From contig JBGVNF010000136.1 in assembly GCA_045125245.1 (NCBI GenBank), forward strand, positions 1 through 64,000: a stretch of DNA of 64,000 nucleotides, given 5' to 3'. The notes beneath the pieces are model-generated. The model was not told the DNA's origin. It made no database searches and saw only the letters and a program-made list of their open reading frames with translations. The stretch comes from SVEL01 sp045125245. Lineage in GTDB: Bacteria > Bacillota > Clostridia > Lachnospirales > Lachnospiraceae. The translations under genes were made by a program, and so were the position numbers. This document shows, piece after piece, positions 45,731-55,880 of the stretch (position 1 is the first letter of the stretch; each line of letters opens with the position of its first letter).

Positions 45731-46298
45731 AAAATCAGAACGAAAACTGAATAATAAGGGTTTTTCACTGATAGAGCTCATAGTGACTATGGCTATTATG
45801 ATTATAATGGTTGTAGCAGCTACAGTTACAGTTTCTATGCTAGATAGCTCATATGCAGAGGATGCAGAACGCGGTATAAAGGATTATATCGCTATGGGCA
45901 GAACCAAAAGTATGAGCGTATCGGCTAAGGATTGGTATGTCACAGTGGCTAAGGAAGACTCAGTTTACTATGTTTATCTATACAAGTGTGTAGAAGAGAA
46001 GGTTACTGTAGATGGTGTAGAAACTACTGAAGATAAGGTATATTTAATCGAGAAAGAAGAGCTTGGAAAAAAAGTCGACATAGAGTTTGGTACATCTTCA
46101 GATAGCACAAATGATATTACATCTACAAATAAATTGGAATTACATTTTGATGCGGCTACAGGAAAGATAAAACAAGCAACATTAGGTCCTAGTAATCTAT
46201 CGGTAACAGGTGGTATAGGATATTTTAAAATAGCTAGAAATAATTACGTGATTAACTTAAAGGTATTTTTCAATACTGGCAAGTGTGAAAGAGAGTAG
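45720..46298 (+). CDS. Minor pilin, GspH-like
   Basis: 192 aa. Prepilin leader MKIKKSERKLNNKG then FSLIELIVTMAIMIIMVVAATV with Glu5. The globular domain of about 150 residues has a beta-sandwich character and no cysteines. Its start codon lies inside the 881-aa minor pilin gene, so translation is coupled and similar amounts are likely. It fits the GspH/FimT group of minor pilins. Confidence 0.8.
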   Translation: MKIKKSERKLNNKGFSLIELIVTMAIMIIMVVAATVTVSMLDSSYAEDAERGIKDYIAMGRTKSMSVSAKDWYVTVAKEDSVYYVYLYKCVEEKVTVDGVETTEDKVYLIEKEELGKKVDIEFGTSSDSTNDITSTNKLELHFDAATGKIKQATLGPSNLSVTGGIGYFKIARNNYVINLKVFFNTGKCERE

Positions 46299-46301
46299 CT
46301 T

Positions 46302-47006
46302 ATGAGGAATAAAGGTTTTTCTTTAATTGAATTAGTTGTAGCTATAGGTGTAGGTTCTATAGTTCTTCTTATGGTATCTGTTATGCTCGTTCGAGGAACA
46401 AGCTTATTTAGATCAGAGAATAATGAAGTGAATATGAGAAATGACTATCAGGTAATTCGTAATCAGCTAGATCAGACTTTGATGGAAGCCAAGACAGTGA
46501 TTATAGAAAAGCAAGAGGTTGCAGAACAAGCAGATGATGATATAGTAATTTATACTGGTAATATTGATTTGGAAAGTGAGAATAGAAGCTTTGTATTATC
46601 AGGAGCTCAAACTACTGAAAAGGTTATTTTTTATGATGTAAGTGAGAATAGCTTATATATAGCAAATTCTTATGATGCTCTTTACAACTCGGCATTGGAT
46701 GATGGAAAATTATCAGAAGGATATAAAATAAGTGATATAGTAACTGATTTCAAGATTGAATTTATATCAGATAATACAACACAAAGAACCGAGATAGATA
46801 GAGACGGAAGCAGGAAAACATATTATGTTAATCCTGTAAGAGTTAATATTACACTTACATTAGAAAATGGTGAAAAAAATGATGTGGCATCGACTTTTAC
46901 AGTAAATCTTAGAAATAAGTTAAGTCATATTGCTATATATCAAAATGCTGGTGGCATTAAGGCAAAGTTATCGTCACAAACTGTTACTGAATACAGGGTA
47001 AAGTAG
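46302..47006 (+). CDS. Minor pilin, PilW/GspJ-like
   Basis: 234 aa. A very short leader, MRNKG, then FSLIELVVAIGVGSIVLLMVSVMLV with Glu5. The globular domain holds the sequence YQVIRNQLDQTLMEAK seen in PilW/GspJ-type proteins. Starts 3 bp after the previous gene. Probably part of the tip complex with the three other minor pilins. Confidence 0.8.
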   Translation: MRNKGFSLIELVVAIGVGSIVLLMVSVMLVRGTSLFRSENNEVNMRNDYQVIRNQLDQTLMEAKTVIIEKQEVAEQADDDIVIYTGNIDLESENRSFVLSGAQTTEKVIFYDVSENSLYIANSYDALYNSALDDGKLSEGYKISDIVTDFKIEFISDNTTQRTEIDRDGSRKTYYVNPVRVNITLTLENGEKNDVASTFTVNLRNKLSHIAIYQNAGGIKAKLSSQTVTEYRVK

Positions 47007-47015
47007 AGGTGTATC

Positions 47016-50000
47016 ATGGGAGAATTGAGAAGATATTTAAAAAGTAATAATGTATTAATGAGATGCGTCAGCTTGATTTTATCAATGGCGCTATTTGCGT
47101 CTGCCTTGATATATTTAGGTGGTGAAAATGTAGAGACAGTAGCAGCCAGCGAAGGAACAACTAAGCCATATATGGAATATATAGTAAGACGTCTTATCGA
47201 TGGTGTACAGGAGCAATTTAATGTTCTTGAAATTGTAGCTTATAAGGGACAGGGTGAATTTCGTTATTATGCCAGTGATGATGAGGTAGAGGAAGGCTTA
47301 GAAGCTAATCAGGAATATTTGGCAGGATTGTATAGTAGTTTAGGATATACGAAGGATGCAGAAGGAAAATGGAATGTACAGGATACATGGGATGATATAG
47401 ATATTTTAAACAATCCATTTTATAATTTTAAGTATAAGATTAAATTTGATTCAAGAACTAATAGGTTTGATGTGAAGGGACCAGATGTTCTTGCAAAATA
47501 TGTGCTTCCACAGTATGAGGATTTGATTGCAGAGAAATTAAACGTAAACACAGTAGAAGCAAATGATTTGACAACTGCCGACATAGTTAATGCGGATTTA
47601 ATCATTATAAATACAGGTACTCATGATAACAATACTATAAAAGCATATAGAAAATTTTCAGGAGATACTGAGGATTTAGTGTTTACAAAAGGGGGTACGA
47701 AGATCCCAGATGAGGGTCTAATAACATATAACTCCTATGAAAAGGTGGATTCTACATATGTACCACCGATTGATCCAGATGATCCAATCGGCACAAAGGG
47801 TAATATATATATAAAGAATACAGCTAATTGGAGTAGTGTATATGCATATTATTATAGTGAAGATGGAACAGAGCTTGGAGCTGCATATCCAGGTAATAAG
47901 ATGACTGCTGTAGAGGGCGGAAAGAATATTTACTGTTTGGAGATTCCATCAGAAACTGTATATATTATGTTTAATAATGGTAGTGCTATTGCACCACAGT
48001 CTTTCCAGACAAAGTTTGCTGGATTTGAGAAAATTTATTATGGCGGTGAGTGGTTAGATTATCCACTTCCAGAAGAAGAATCAACAGAGGAAGAATCATC
48101 TACAGAGGCTAGCTCAGGTTCAGAAGAAGCTACTACAGTAGGTGAATCAGGATCGGAAGAAACTAGTACAGAAGAAATTAGCACAGAAGAAACTAGTACA
48201 GAAGAAACTACTACAGCAGGTTCGGGCGAAGGTGGCACAGGTGAAGGTGGCACAGGCGAAGGTGGCACAGGTGGTGAGACACCTGACGATGGATATGCAT
48301 ATATTTCTAGAGATATGTCTTGGAATATGTGTGTGAAGTTGCTTGATTATGTGATGGGTGGCAAAGTTCTAGATGTACCAGGTGGAGACCCTGTGTTTGT
48401 AAAGACACCTGTAGTTATTGATAATGCGGGTATTACAGGATTATCAGAAGACACAAATATGTATAAGATGCTTCTTGCATACAGAATGTGTAGTGTAAAT
48501 GGCGCAAATCAGCCAATTAGATGGGAAGTTCTAAAAGAGAATATCAGTATAACGGATGCAAGTGGTAAGTATTATAATAACGCAAGTGGAATCCCGACAC
48601 CTGCAATAGATTTAACAGGAGCCGGTTATACTGCAGATGCAGTAACATCATGGAAAGTTGGTTCAGATAATACGATTAAGAAATTGTTTGATAGAGTATG
48701 CCCAAGTGGAGTGACTGCTGAGGGTGAAACATTACCAGCATATAACGAAAACGATCCATTTATGTCGGATTATCTTACAGATGATTATTGGGTATATTCT
48801 GGTAATAAGTGGAACATACCAGCTACTTCAGATGGTAACATAGTTGCAAGCGGAAGTTATTTTACGTCTAGAATAGGTGATAGAGCTAATCCTAAATCTA
48901 AAGATGTATTAAGATATCTTCTTGGTGCTAAGACAGTACAGACTTATAGCTTTAAAGATAAGATAAGAGTTCTTGAAATACAGCCATGTAATTGTTTTGA
49001 ATATGATACATTGGAAGAGATAAAAGAGCTTGGTAGAAAGCTTCTCAGATATAACTATGAAAATTGGGAGAGTAAGAGTGGTACTATTGCCCCTGATGAT
49101 ATTACGGATTATAGAAATTATATTACTATAGATCATGTTACTCCAAATGCATTAAATAGTATGACTGTTGATATAGCATCTGAGTATGACTTGGTTATTA
49201 TAGGTGATAATATCGGTTCTTCAACAGATGTTAATAGACTTACACAAGATGCTAATGGAACCATATATAATGATAGAAACCTTAATGGATATGTTTATTT
49301 AGCCTTTGGTGATTTACTTAAGGTATCAACATATGCAATGGGATATCTTCCAGATGAGTATATAGAATTAAAAACAACAGATACCGTACCTTCTGGTGTG
49401 AAAAAAGTTGAATCAACATACAAGCATGTGTGGACACCTTATCTGTATAAAGAATTAGGAAAGTCTACAGGTAGTAAGAATTATGTAGTGAAGGATTTGA
49501 GAGATTATTACATTACCAAGGAAAGTGTAAAGGAAGATAGTACAGATTCAGATGCTATCGACAATGCAAGCTTTTATCTTGACCATTATCTTGGTAATAC
49601 TAGAGTAAGTGATAATGATATTACAGATATCACAAAAGAGAAGCTTCAAGAATTTGTAAATACAGGAAACCCAATAGTAGTAGCAGATAGCGTATATTAT
49701 GCAGATTCTAAAAAGTTATATCCTACTTCTGATATGTATGATTTAGCAAAGAATACATTAGGTGCAACAGATGCTAGTGGTAGAAGAACAAATCGCAATG
49801 TTCAAAGAAAAGAAACAATAGGTACATGTGTGGCATATCTTGGTACAAAGGCACCTAGAATCGACTTTGTAGAGGGAACAGTTAACTATGTTGAGCGTAC
49901 AGTAAAGGCGGATGGTACAAATCAATATACAGCAAAGACAGCTACATTACCTATGAAGCCTGTTGAACCAAAGTATTTAGATGGAATCATAAGTACATTT

Positions 50001-52061
50001 AATGATAGAGGTTTACGTTATAAGTTTAATATCACAGGTCAGGTAGGAAAGAAGTACTTAGTAAAATTAATAATAGATAAGAATAACGATGGTGTATATA
50101 ATGATGTTGATCATGGTATAGCAGATGATAGAAATGAGATATACTATTCGGCAGAGTTAAAACTAAATCAAAGAACAGTTACATATGAAATTAATTCTAC
50201 ATTAGCAGATAACTTTATCGGTATGCTTGCATGGAAGCTTGAAATAGTAGAGTTGGATGATGCAGGTCAGGAAACTGATTGGAGAGTATCTGAAAAAGGA
50301 TATTCAGCTATACGAAATACGGGTAATCAGCCGCTTAAGGTATTGCAGATTGCACCACATACTGTAGGTGGAGGTTCGAATAATCTTGAATTAAATAATA
50401 CTACTTTCACAGACTTAATGGATAAGGTAGAGGGTGTAGTTGGTTATGATATGTCTGTAGATGTAATTAGGGTTAACGATTTTGTAGATAAATATAATCC
50501 AAACTGGACTGACCCATCTGATTCAACTAAGAAAGGTGTTTCGTATACTAAAGGTCAATTGGGTACAGCTAATGATAAGTTAAATGGATATGCTATGGTT
50601 GTAATTGGATTTGCCGATTCATACGGTAGTAAAGATATTAATAATGACTATGGTGCGTTAGATAATCTTCTTGATTATATGGATGCAGGAAAAGCCGTAT
50701 TGTTTACACATGATACAGTAAGCTGGCGTTCTACACCTAACTATAAGTCTGGTTATAGAGATAGTAGTGATGTTTTTCAATATATATCTTCAGGTAGTAT
50801 TTATGATACATTGCCTAGCGGTGATAAACCTTATGGTGATGGATATGAACAGACTCATTATGGAGACACTTGCTTTAACTTAACTATTAATTTCAGAGAC
50901 AGAGTTGGAATGGATAGGTATGGTGTAACTATTTTACCTTCGATTTATGATACAGATAAAACAAAAGATGCTGATGTATATAGATATGATAAAGAGATTC
51001 CAAAATACGGTATAGGATGTCGTATTCCTAGTTATATGGCAAATGATACTAATTCTGAGAAGATAACAGATGCATCTGGAAACGTATTATATTATGTAGC
51101 TAAAGAAGAGATAGAAGTAAGAGAGCTTCAAGGCTTTAATAACTGGAATTGCTATAGAATGAATTTCTGCTATAGAGCTAGATCTTCTTATGAAATCGAA
51201 GAAAAAGGATATCAGTCGTTAAGACCGTATGCAGATGGAACTTACTATAATGGCGGAAATGGATATAAGTCTGTTTTGTATACAACAGATAAGATTGTAC
51301 AGCTTAATGAAGGACCTATAACAAAGTATCCATATGATGTAGGTACGACAGTTGATATTGCCACAACTCATGGACAGTATTTTGAGTTAGATATGGAAGA
51401 TGAGGACATCGTAGTATGGTATTCTCTTGATGGTAGTTCAGGAAATCCTTCTAAATACTATAATAGGACATACAAGGATGGAGGCAATAACTTCTATATC
51501 TATTCAAAAAATAATATTACATATTCAGGTGCCGGTCACCGTACTATCGATAAGGATGGTGAACTTAAGCTTTTCGTAAATACTATCATTAAAGCTATCG
51601 CTGGTGGTAACAGTGCGCCAGTAGTAGGTGTTACTAATGGAGGAACTGTAGCGTCAGGTGGATGTGTAGTATATGTTAATTCAGCAGATACTGCAAGCGA
51701 GTATGAGATTGACTTTATAGCAGAGGATAGAGATTTACTTTCTCTTGAAACTGTTAGTGGTAATATGGATTTAGTTGGTGAATTCACAGAAGCTAAGATC
51801 ATTTGGAAGAAGAGTGCATCAGAAGAAAAGGTAATTAAAGAGTTTAAGCCTTCTTCTGGAAATGCCCTTAAAAATGGTATTCTTAATCAGTTTAAGCTTG
51901 GTAGCAGTAATTTGACAGAAGACGAACTAGATGCAATAGAACGTGCGGTAGAGACAAGTAGAGTAGGTGCAGATTTTGAAATTATAGTTTCAGATTCTAC
52001 TGGTATGACAGCATCTGTAGCAGTACAGCTTCAGGTTCGAGACCTATTCGAAATGGACTAA
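47016..52061 (+). CDS. 1681-aa pilus-linked exoprotein with starch-binding-like module
   Basis: 1681 aa. An N-terminal hydrophobic signal segment ends near SEGTTKP (about residue 47), with no second anchor or LPxTG motif. Three regions each open with a similar strand (NVLEIVAY, RVLEIQPC, KVLQIAPH) and contain a class-I-amidotransferase-like pattern, clearest in the third: YAMVVIGFADSYG then GKAVLFTHDT. I read these as three related domains; they resemble Firmicute exoproteins carrying DUF5057. Between the first and second, residues about 262-342 (GNIYIKNTANWSSVYAYYY, YPGNKM, IMFNNGSA) resemble the starch-binding module of the amylase at 12463-12690. A Ser/Thr/Glu-rich linker and three GEGGT repeats follow (48160-48275). 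It begins 9 bp after the last minor pilin, so it is probably a pilus-tip or surface adhesin. Enzymatic role unknown. Confidence 0.75.
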   Translation: MGELRRYLKSNNVLMRCVSLILSMALFASALIYLGGENVETVAASEGTTKPYMEYIVRRLIDGVQEQFNVLEIVAYKGQGEFRYYASDDEVEEGLEANQEYLAGLYSSLGYTKDAEGKWNVQDTWDDIDILNNPFYNFKYKIKFDSRTNRFDVKGPDVLAKYVLPQYEDLIAEKLNVNTVEANDLTTADIVNADLIIINTGTHDNNTIKAYRKFSGDTEDLVFTKGGTKIPDEGLITYNSYEKVDSTYVPPIDPDDPIGTKGNIYIKNTANWSSVYAYYYSEDGTELGAAYPGNKMTAVEGGKNIYCLEIPSETVYIMFNNGSAIAPQSFQTKFAGFEKIYYGGEWLDYPLPEEESTEEESSTEASSGSEEATTVGESGSEETSTEEISTEETSTEETTTAGSGEGGTGEGGTGEGGTGGETPDDGYAYISRDMSWNMCVKLLDYVMGGKVLDVPGGDPVFVKTPVVIDNAGITGLSEDTNMYKMLLAYRMCSVNGANQPIRWEVLKENISITDASGKYYNNASGIPTPAIDLTGAGYTADAVTSWKVGSDNTIKKLFDRVCPSGVTAEGETLPAYNENDPFMSDYLTDDYWVYSGNKWNIPATSDGNIVASGSYFTSRIGDRANPKSKDVLRYLLGAKTVQTYSFKDKIRVLEIQPCNCFEYDTLEEIKELGRKLLRYNYENWESKSGTIAPDDITDYRNYITIDHVTPNALNSMTVDIASEYDLVIIGDNIGSSTDVNRLTQDANGTIYNDRNLNGYVYLAFGDLLKVSTYAMGYLPDEYIELKTTDTVPSGVKKVESTYKHVWTPYLYKELGKSTGSKNYVVKDLRDYYITKESVKEDSTDSDAIDNASFYLDHYLGNTRVSDNDITDITKEKLQEFVNTGNPIVVADSVYYADSKKLYPTSDMYDLAKNTLGATDASGRRTNRNVQRKETIGTCVAYLGTKAPRIDFVEGTVNYVERTVKADGTNQYTAKTATLPMKPVEPKYLDGIISTFNDRGLRYKFNITGQVGKKYLVKLIIDKNNDGVYNDVDHGIADDRNEIYYSAELKLNQRTVTYEINSTLADNFIGMLAWKLEIVELDDAGQETDWRVSEKGYSAIRNTGNQPLKVLQIAPHTVGGGSNNLELNNTTFTDLMDKVEGVVGYDMSVDVIRVNDFVDKYNPNWTDPSDSTKKGVSYTKGQLGTANDKLNGYAMVVIGFADSYGSKDINNDYGALDNLLDYMDAGKAVLFTHDTVSWRSTPNYKSGYRDSSDVFQYISSGSIYDTLPSGDKPYGDGYEQTHYGDTCFNLTINFRDRVGMDRYGVTILPSIYDTDKTKDADVYRYDKEIPKYGIGCRIPSYMANDTNSEKITDASGNVLYYVAKEEIEVRELQGFNNWNCYRMNFCYRARSSYEIEEKGYQSLRPYADGTYYNGGNGYKSVLYTTDKIVQLNEGPITKYPYDVGTTVDIATTHGQYFELDMEDEDIVVWYSLDGSSGNPSKYYNRTYKDGGNNFYIYSKNNITYSGAGHRTIDKDGELKLFVNTIIKAIAGGNSAPVVGVTNGGTVASGGCVVYVNSADTASEYEIDFIAEDRDLLSLETVSGNMDLVGEFTEAKIIWKKSASEEKVIKEFKPSSGNALKNGILNQFKLGSSNLTEDELDAIERAVETSRVGADFEIIVSDSTGMTASVAVQLQVRDLFEMD

Positions 52062-52084
52062 ACCATTAATACATTAATTTTTAA

Positions 52085-52116
52085 TAAATACGGGCGGATA
52101 TATATCCGCCCTATTT
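52085..52116 (+). terminator. Terminator of the pilus operon
   Basis: A 9-bp stem (GGGCGGATA and its complement) with flanking AAATA/TATTT gives a symmetrical terminator. It ends the 18.5-kb pilus locus. Confidence 0.8.
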
Positions 52117-52166
52117 ATGTATAATTATAATTATTTTATAATTTTTAACTTTTTTGGAGGGATTAA

Positions 52167-52970
52167 ATGTCTTACTTAACAGAAGAGATGAAAAACAAAA
52201 GAGATAGAAAGCGTAAATCATCGGTGCTTATTATAGACAGCGATTTTGGAAATATGGGCTTATATAAGTCTATATTATCTATGGAATATGATTTAGAGAT
52301 TGCATTTGAATTGGAAGGCGCTATAAAGAAGCTTGAGGATAATGAGTATGATGTGATAATCCTTGATGATGCCTTTGAGAATGAAAAATTACTGGATTTT
52401 ATTAAGAGTGTAAAAAAGAATAAGAGAGAACAGTTAATATGTATTTTGGCAGAAAAAACTGATAACGACTTAGTTATTAGATGTATGTGTAACGGTGTTA
52501 ACAGAGTTATAGAAAAGCCTTTTACTAGAGATAGCTTGTCTAATGGTATTTATGAAGAACTAAAAGCGGTGAGAGATGAATATATAAAGAAGCATATACT
52601 TATCGTGGATGAGGATTTGACAAATCTTAAAAAAATGAAAGAGATACTTATGGATAGCTATGATGTAACTATCATGAATTGCACAGAGTCAGGGCTTAAG
52701 TTTATAAGAGAGTATCATCCAAATCTTGTTATAGCAGATGCTGCGACAGCAGAAAAATCAGGCATTATGGCATCAGAAGATTTGGAAAAGAAGAAAGAAA
52801 GCATAGGTTTATCATTACTGTTTATGACTTCTGAACCTAGTGGAGAAAGTATATTAAAATGTGCAAAGTATAAACCGGATGGACTTTTGGTTAAGCCTAT
52901 TGATATGGACAATTTACTTGGATGTATAGAGCGTATATTTTTGGTAGATGCGTATGGCGTAAGAAAATAG
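52167..52970 (+). CDS. Tandem receiver-domain protein
   Basis: 267 aa, two response-regulator receivers and no output domain. Receiver 1 (about 18-130) has VLIIDSD, the Asp region VIILDDAFE and the Lys in EKPF. Receiver 2 (about 142-262) has ILIVDEDLTNLKK, VIADAATA and VKPID. Both are atypical at the acidic pocket. It precedes the hybrid kinase by 15 bp and is probably its partner or a phosphate sink. Lying just behind the pilus operon, the pair may control pilus activity or surface growth. Confidence 0.85.
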   Translation: MSYLTEEMKNKRDRKRKSSVLIIDSDFGNMGLYKSILSMEYDLEIAFELEGAIKKLEDNEYDVIILDDAFENEKLLDFIKSVKKNKREQLICILAEKTDNDLVIRCMCNGVNRVIEKPFTRDSLSNGIYEELKAVRDEYIKKHILIVDEDLTNLKKMKEILMDSYDVTIMNCTESGLKFIREYHPNLVIADAATAEKSGIMASEDLEKKKESIGLSLLFMTSEPSGESILKCAKYKPDGLLVKPIDMDNLLGCIERIFLVDAYGVRK

Positions 52971-52985
52971 AAAGGAGGAATACTG

Positions 52986-55880
52986 ATGAGTTTATATGAA
53001 TGTTTTTGCTTGATAAGTACCTTAGGTATTCTTTCTGGAATTTTTATTTTGTACTTTGTGGTAAGGTACAAGCCTTCGCAAAACCAGAAAAATATATCAC
53101 TTATATGTTGCGCGGCGTTAGTTATAAATTTTGGTAATTATTTTAGCTTGTTTTCAGATGATTACTACGGATTACTTCATGCTAGTCAGCTGCAGGACGT
53201 GGGACATATATTTCTTCTTACAGCGTTTATACTTTTTATGGCTGGATATTGCGAGATAGTTATTACATATTATCTTAGAACGGGATTGTATCTTCTTAAT
53301 TTTGCCAGTGTTATATTCTGCTTAACTGCTAGACTTAACACCTTATTTTACAAAAATATAGAGTATGTAAAGGATGCTACTCATCCATATCTAGAGATTG
53401 AGCCAGGTGTTGTATTTATAGTGTTTAGAATAGTAAATGCGTTATTTGTGCTGGTTTTGGCGGTCTACATTGCATATGTAGGTAAGAAAAAGAAAAAGGA
53501 TTCAAGAAAGAATTCCCTTGTTATATTAAGTTGTATCGTGGCAGCTATCAGTGATTTTATATCTATGTTTGACATAGTTCCAGGATATGGCTTTGTAGCC
53601 ATAGGTATAACAATTAGCCTAATTATTCTCTTTGTGGCTATCTATAAATATGGAATCTTAGATGTAATGCAGGTGGCAAAGGATAAGATTATTGAAAAGG
53701 CTTCAGAGGGTGTTATTGTCGTAGATGAGGATAAGAAATTTTTGTATGCCAATGAAAAGGCTAAGGAGATATTGCCATATTTAGCAGGTGATGATATAGA
53801 TGCTATAAATGAAAACATTAGTAGCATATTTGAAGGCGAAAAGCTTATGATTACCTCCAATCATGGTCATTATGAGGCAAAGATATCGGAGCTTCAGGAG
53901 AATGGCTATGTAAAGGGTTATATGGCGTGGCTATTTGACCTTACATTTATCAATAAATATACAGAGGAAATAGTAGCATTAAAGGAATATGCTGAGGCTG
54001 CTAATCAGTCGAAGTCTTCCTTTCTTGCTAATATGTCTCATGAAATAAGAACTCCGATGAACGCGATTTTAGGATTTAATGAGCTTATTCTTCAGAAATC
54101 GTCTGATCCAGAGATTATAGGATATGCTACGGATATTAAGATTGCTTCAGCAAATCTTCTTACGCTTATCAATGAGATTTTAGATTTGTCTAAGATTGAG
54201 ATGGGTAAGATTGAGACAAATGAAAAAAATTATATTCTTAAAAACCTCATAGATGAGACGGTTATTAATATAATTCCCCAGGCTAATAAGAAAGGGCTTG
54301 AATTTATTATGGACCTTGATGATAATTTGCCTTATGAGCTATATGGAGATGTGGACCATATTAGAAATGTACTTATAAACATTTTAAATAACGCTGTTAA
54401 ATATACTCAAAAGGGATTTATAAAGTTTATCGTAAGGCTTGAGAATGAAGCGGACAATGTGGCTAATATCCGATTTGCCGTGGCTGATAGCGGAATCGGA
54501 ATCAAGGAAGAAGATATGCCTAAGCTTTTCAATAAATTTGAGAAGTTTGATATAAGAAAGAATAGCAATGTAGAAGGAACAGGCCTTGGCCTTACTATCG
54601 TTAAAGGATATGTGGAGATGATGGGCGGAACCATAGAAGTGGATAGTGTCTATGAGATGGGTAGCACATTCTCAGTGCTGTTAGACCAGAAGGTAATAAG
54701 CTTTGAAAAGAAGGCAGAGGATGAAGCCAGCGATAATAAAACGTCAGCCACAAATGTAAATCGAAAGAGATTTAAAGCGCCAAATGCAAGAATTCTTGTT
54801 ACAGATGATAATGATATTAACCTAAAGGTTATTGCCAGTCTTCTTAGAGCTTACGACATAAGAGTGGAGACAGCTAGTAGTGGCAAGAAGGCTGTGGAAT
54901 TATGCAAGAGTAATCCTTATGATATCATTCTCATGGATCATATGATGCCGGAAATGGACGGCGTGGAAGCTATGCAGCGTATACGTAATCTTGTAGATGA
55001 TGATAATTATAGAAGTGTAATTTTAGCTGTAACTGCCAATGCCATAGCTGGTGTTAAAGAGATGCTTATAGAGGAAGGATTTGACGATTATCTTTCTAAA
55101 CCAATCGATATTATTCTTCTTGAAGATATGTTGCTTAAGTATCTTCCTAAGAATTTGATTATCGCTGATGATACAGGTATGAGTCCAGAGCTCGCATCTA
55201 TGCAGGAAGAGATTGCCAGAGAACAGTGTAAGAGATTTTTAAATAATGAACCGGCTATAAGTGTGGATACAGAAAAGGTTAGTGACTCTGATAATGGCTT
55301 GAAATTAATAGATATGGAACAGGGTATTGCTTGCTGTGGCATGGACAGAGAAGCATATATGGAGGTTTTAAATATTTATTATGAAAGCGTAGATAGTCGT
55401 ATAGATGATTTCCGACGTTTCCTCGAAGCTAAGGATTATAAGAATTATATTATAGCTGTTCATGGGCTTAAATCCAGCTCAGCAAGCATCGGTGCTAAGG
55501 AGTTTTCTGAACTGGCAAAGGCTCACGAATTTGCTGGTAAGGAAGGTAGATATGACTTTATTCACGAGGGCATAGATAAGCTTATAGCAGATTATAGAGT
55601 AGTTAAAGAAGAGGTTCATAATATATTGGCTAAGGAAGGCTTGGTACAGGATACGGATACTAAGCTTACGGTGACGAAGGAGCTAGAAGAAGAGATATTG
55701 GAAAGTATCTATCAGATGGTTAATGATTTAGATTTAGCCGGCATAAGACGTATGGTTAATTATACTAAAAATCTTGATTTATCTTCCGACACTGTGTCAC
55801 GTATAGAAGAGCTTGCAAATGCTATAGATGCAGGCAATATAAAAGTGGCTAACCAATTGGCTAACCACTCTAGAACATAA
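52986..55880 (+). CDS. Hybrid sensor histidine kinase with receiver and Hpt
   Basis: 964 aa. Seven or so membrane segments fill residues 1-225 (like the histidine-kinase N-terminal 7TM domain), then a PAS-like region (about 230-325). HisKA holds His352 (SFLANMSHEIRTPMN), HATPase_c follows (ADSGIGIKEEDM, GTGLGLTIVKGY), a receiver has Asp651 (IILMDHMMPEMDG), and an Hpt domain has His826 (AVHGLKSSSASIG). This is a full internal phosphorelay; the final target could be the double-receiver protein next door or a distant regulator. Its end overlaps the convergent permease gene by 11 bp. Signal unknown. Confidence 0.93.
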   Translation: MSLYECFCLISTLGILSGIFILYFVVRYKPSQNQKNISLICCAALVINFGNYFSLFSDDYYGLLHASQLQDVGHIFLLTAFILFMAGYCEIVITYYLRTGLYLLNFASVIFCLTARLNTLFYKNIEYVKDATHPYLEIEPGVVFIVFRIVNALFVLVLAVYIAYVGKKKKKDSRKNSLVILSCIVAAISDFISMFDIVPGYGFVAIGITISLIILFVAIYKYGILDVMQVAKDKIIEKASEGVIVVDEDKKFLYANEKAKEILPYLAGDDIDAINENISSIFEGEKLMITSNHGHYEAKISELQENGYVKGYMAWLFDLTFINKYTEEIVALKEYAEAANQSKSSFLANMSHEIRTPMNAILGFNELILQKSSDPEIIGYATDIKIASANLLTLINEILDLSKIEMGKIETNEKNYILKNLIDETVINIIPQANKKGLEFIMDLDDNLPYELYGDVDHIRNVLINILNNAVKYTQKGFIKFIVRLENEADNVANIRFAVADSGIGIKEEDMPKLFNKFEKFDIRKNSNVEGTGLGLTIVKGYVEMMGGTIEVDSVYEMGSTFSVLLDQKVISFEKKAEDEASDNKTSATNVNRKRFKAPNARILVTDDNDINLKVIASLLRAYDIRVETASSGKKAVELCKSNPYDIILMDHMMPEMDGVEAMQRIRNLVDDDNYRSVILAVTANAIAGVKEMLIEEGFDDYLSKPIDIILLEDMLLKYLPKNLIIADDTGMSPELASMQEEIAREQCKRFLNNEPAISVDTEKVSDSDNGLKLIDMEQGIACCGMDREAYMEVLNIYYESVDSRIDDFRRFLEAKDYKNYIIAVHGLKSSSASIGAKEFSELAKAHEFAGKEGRYDFIHEGIDKLIADYRVVKEEVHNILAKEGLVQDTDTKLTVTKELEEEILESIYQMVNDLDLAGIRRMVNYTKNLDLSSDTVSRIEELANAIDAGNIKVANQLANHSRT

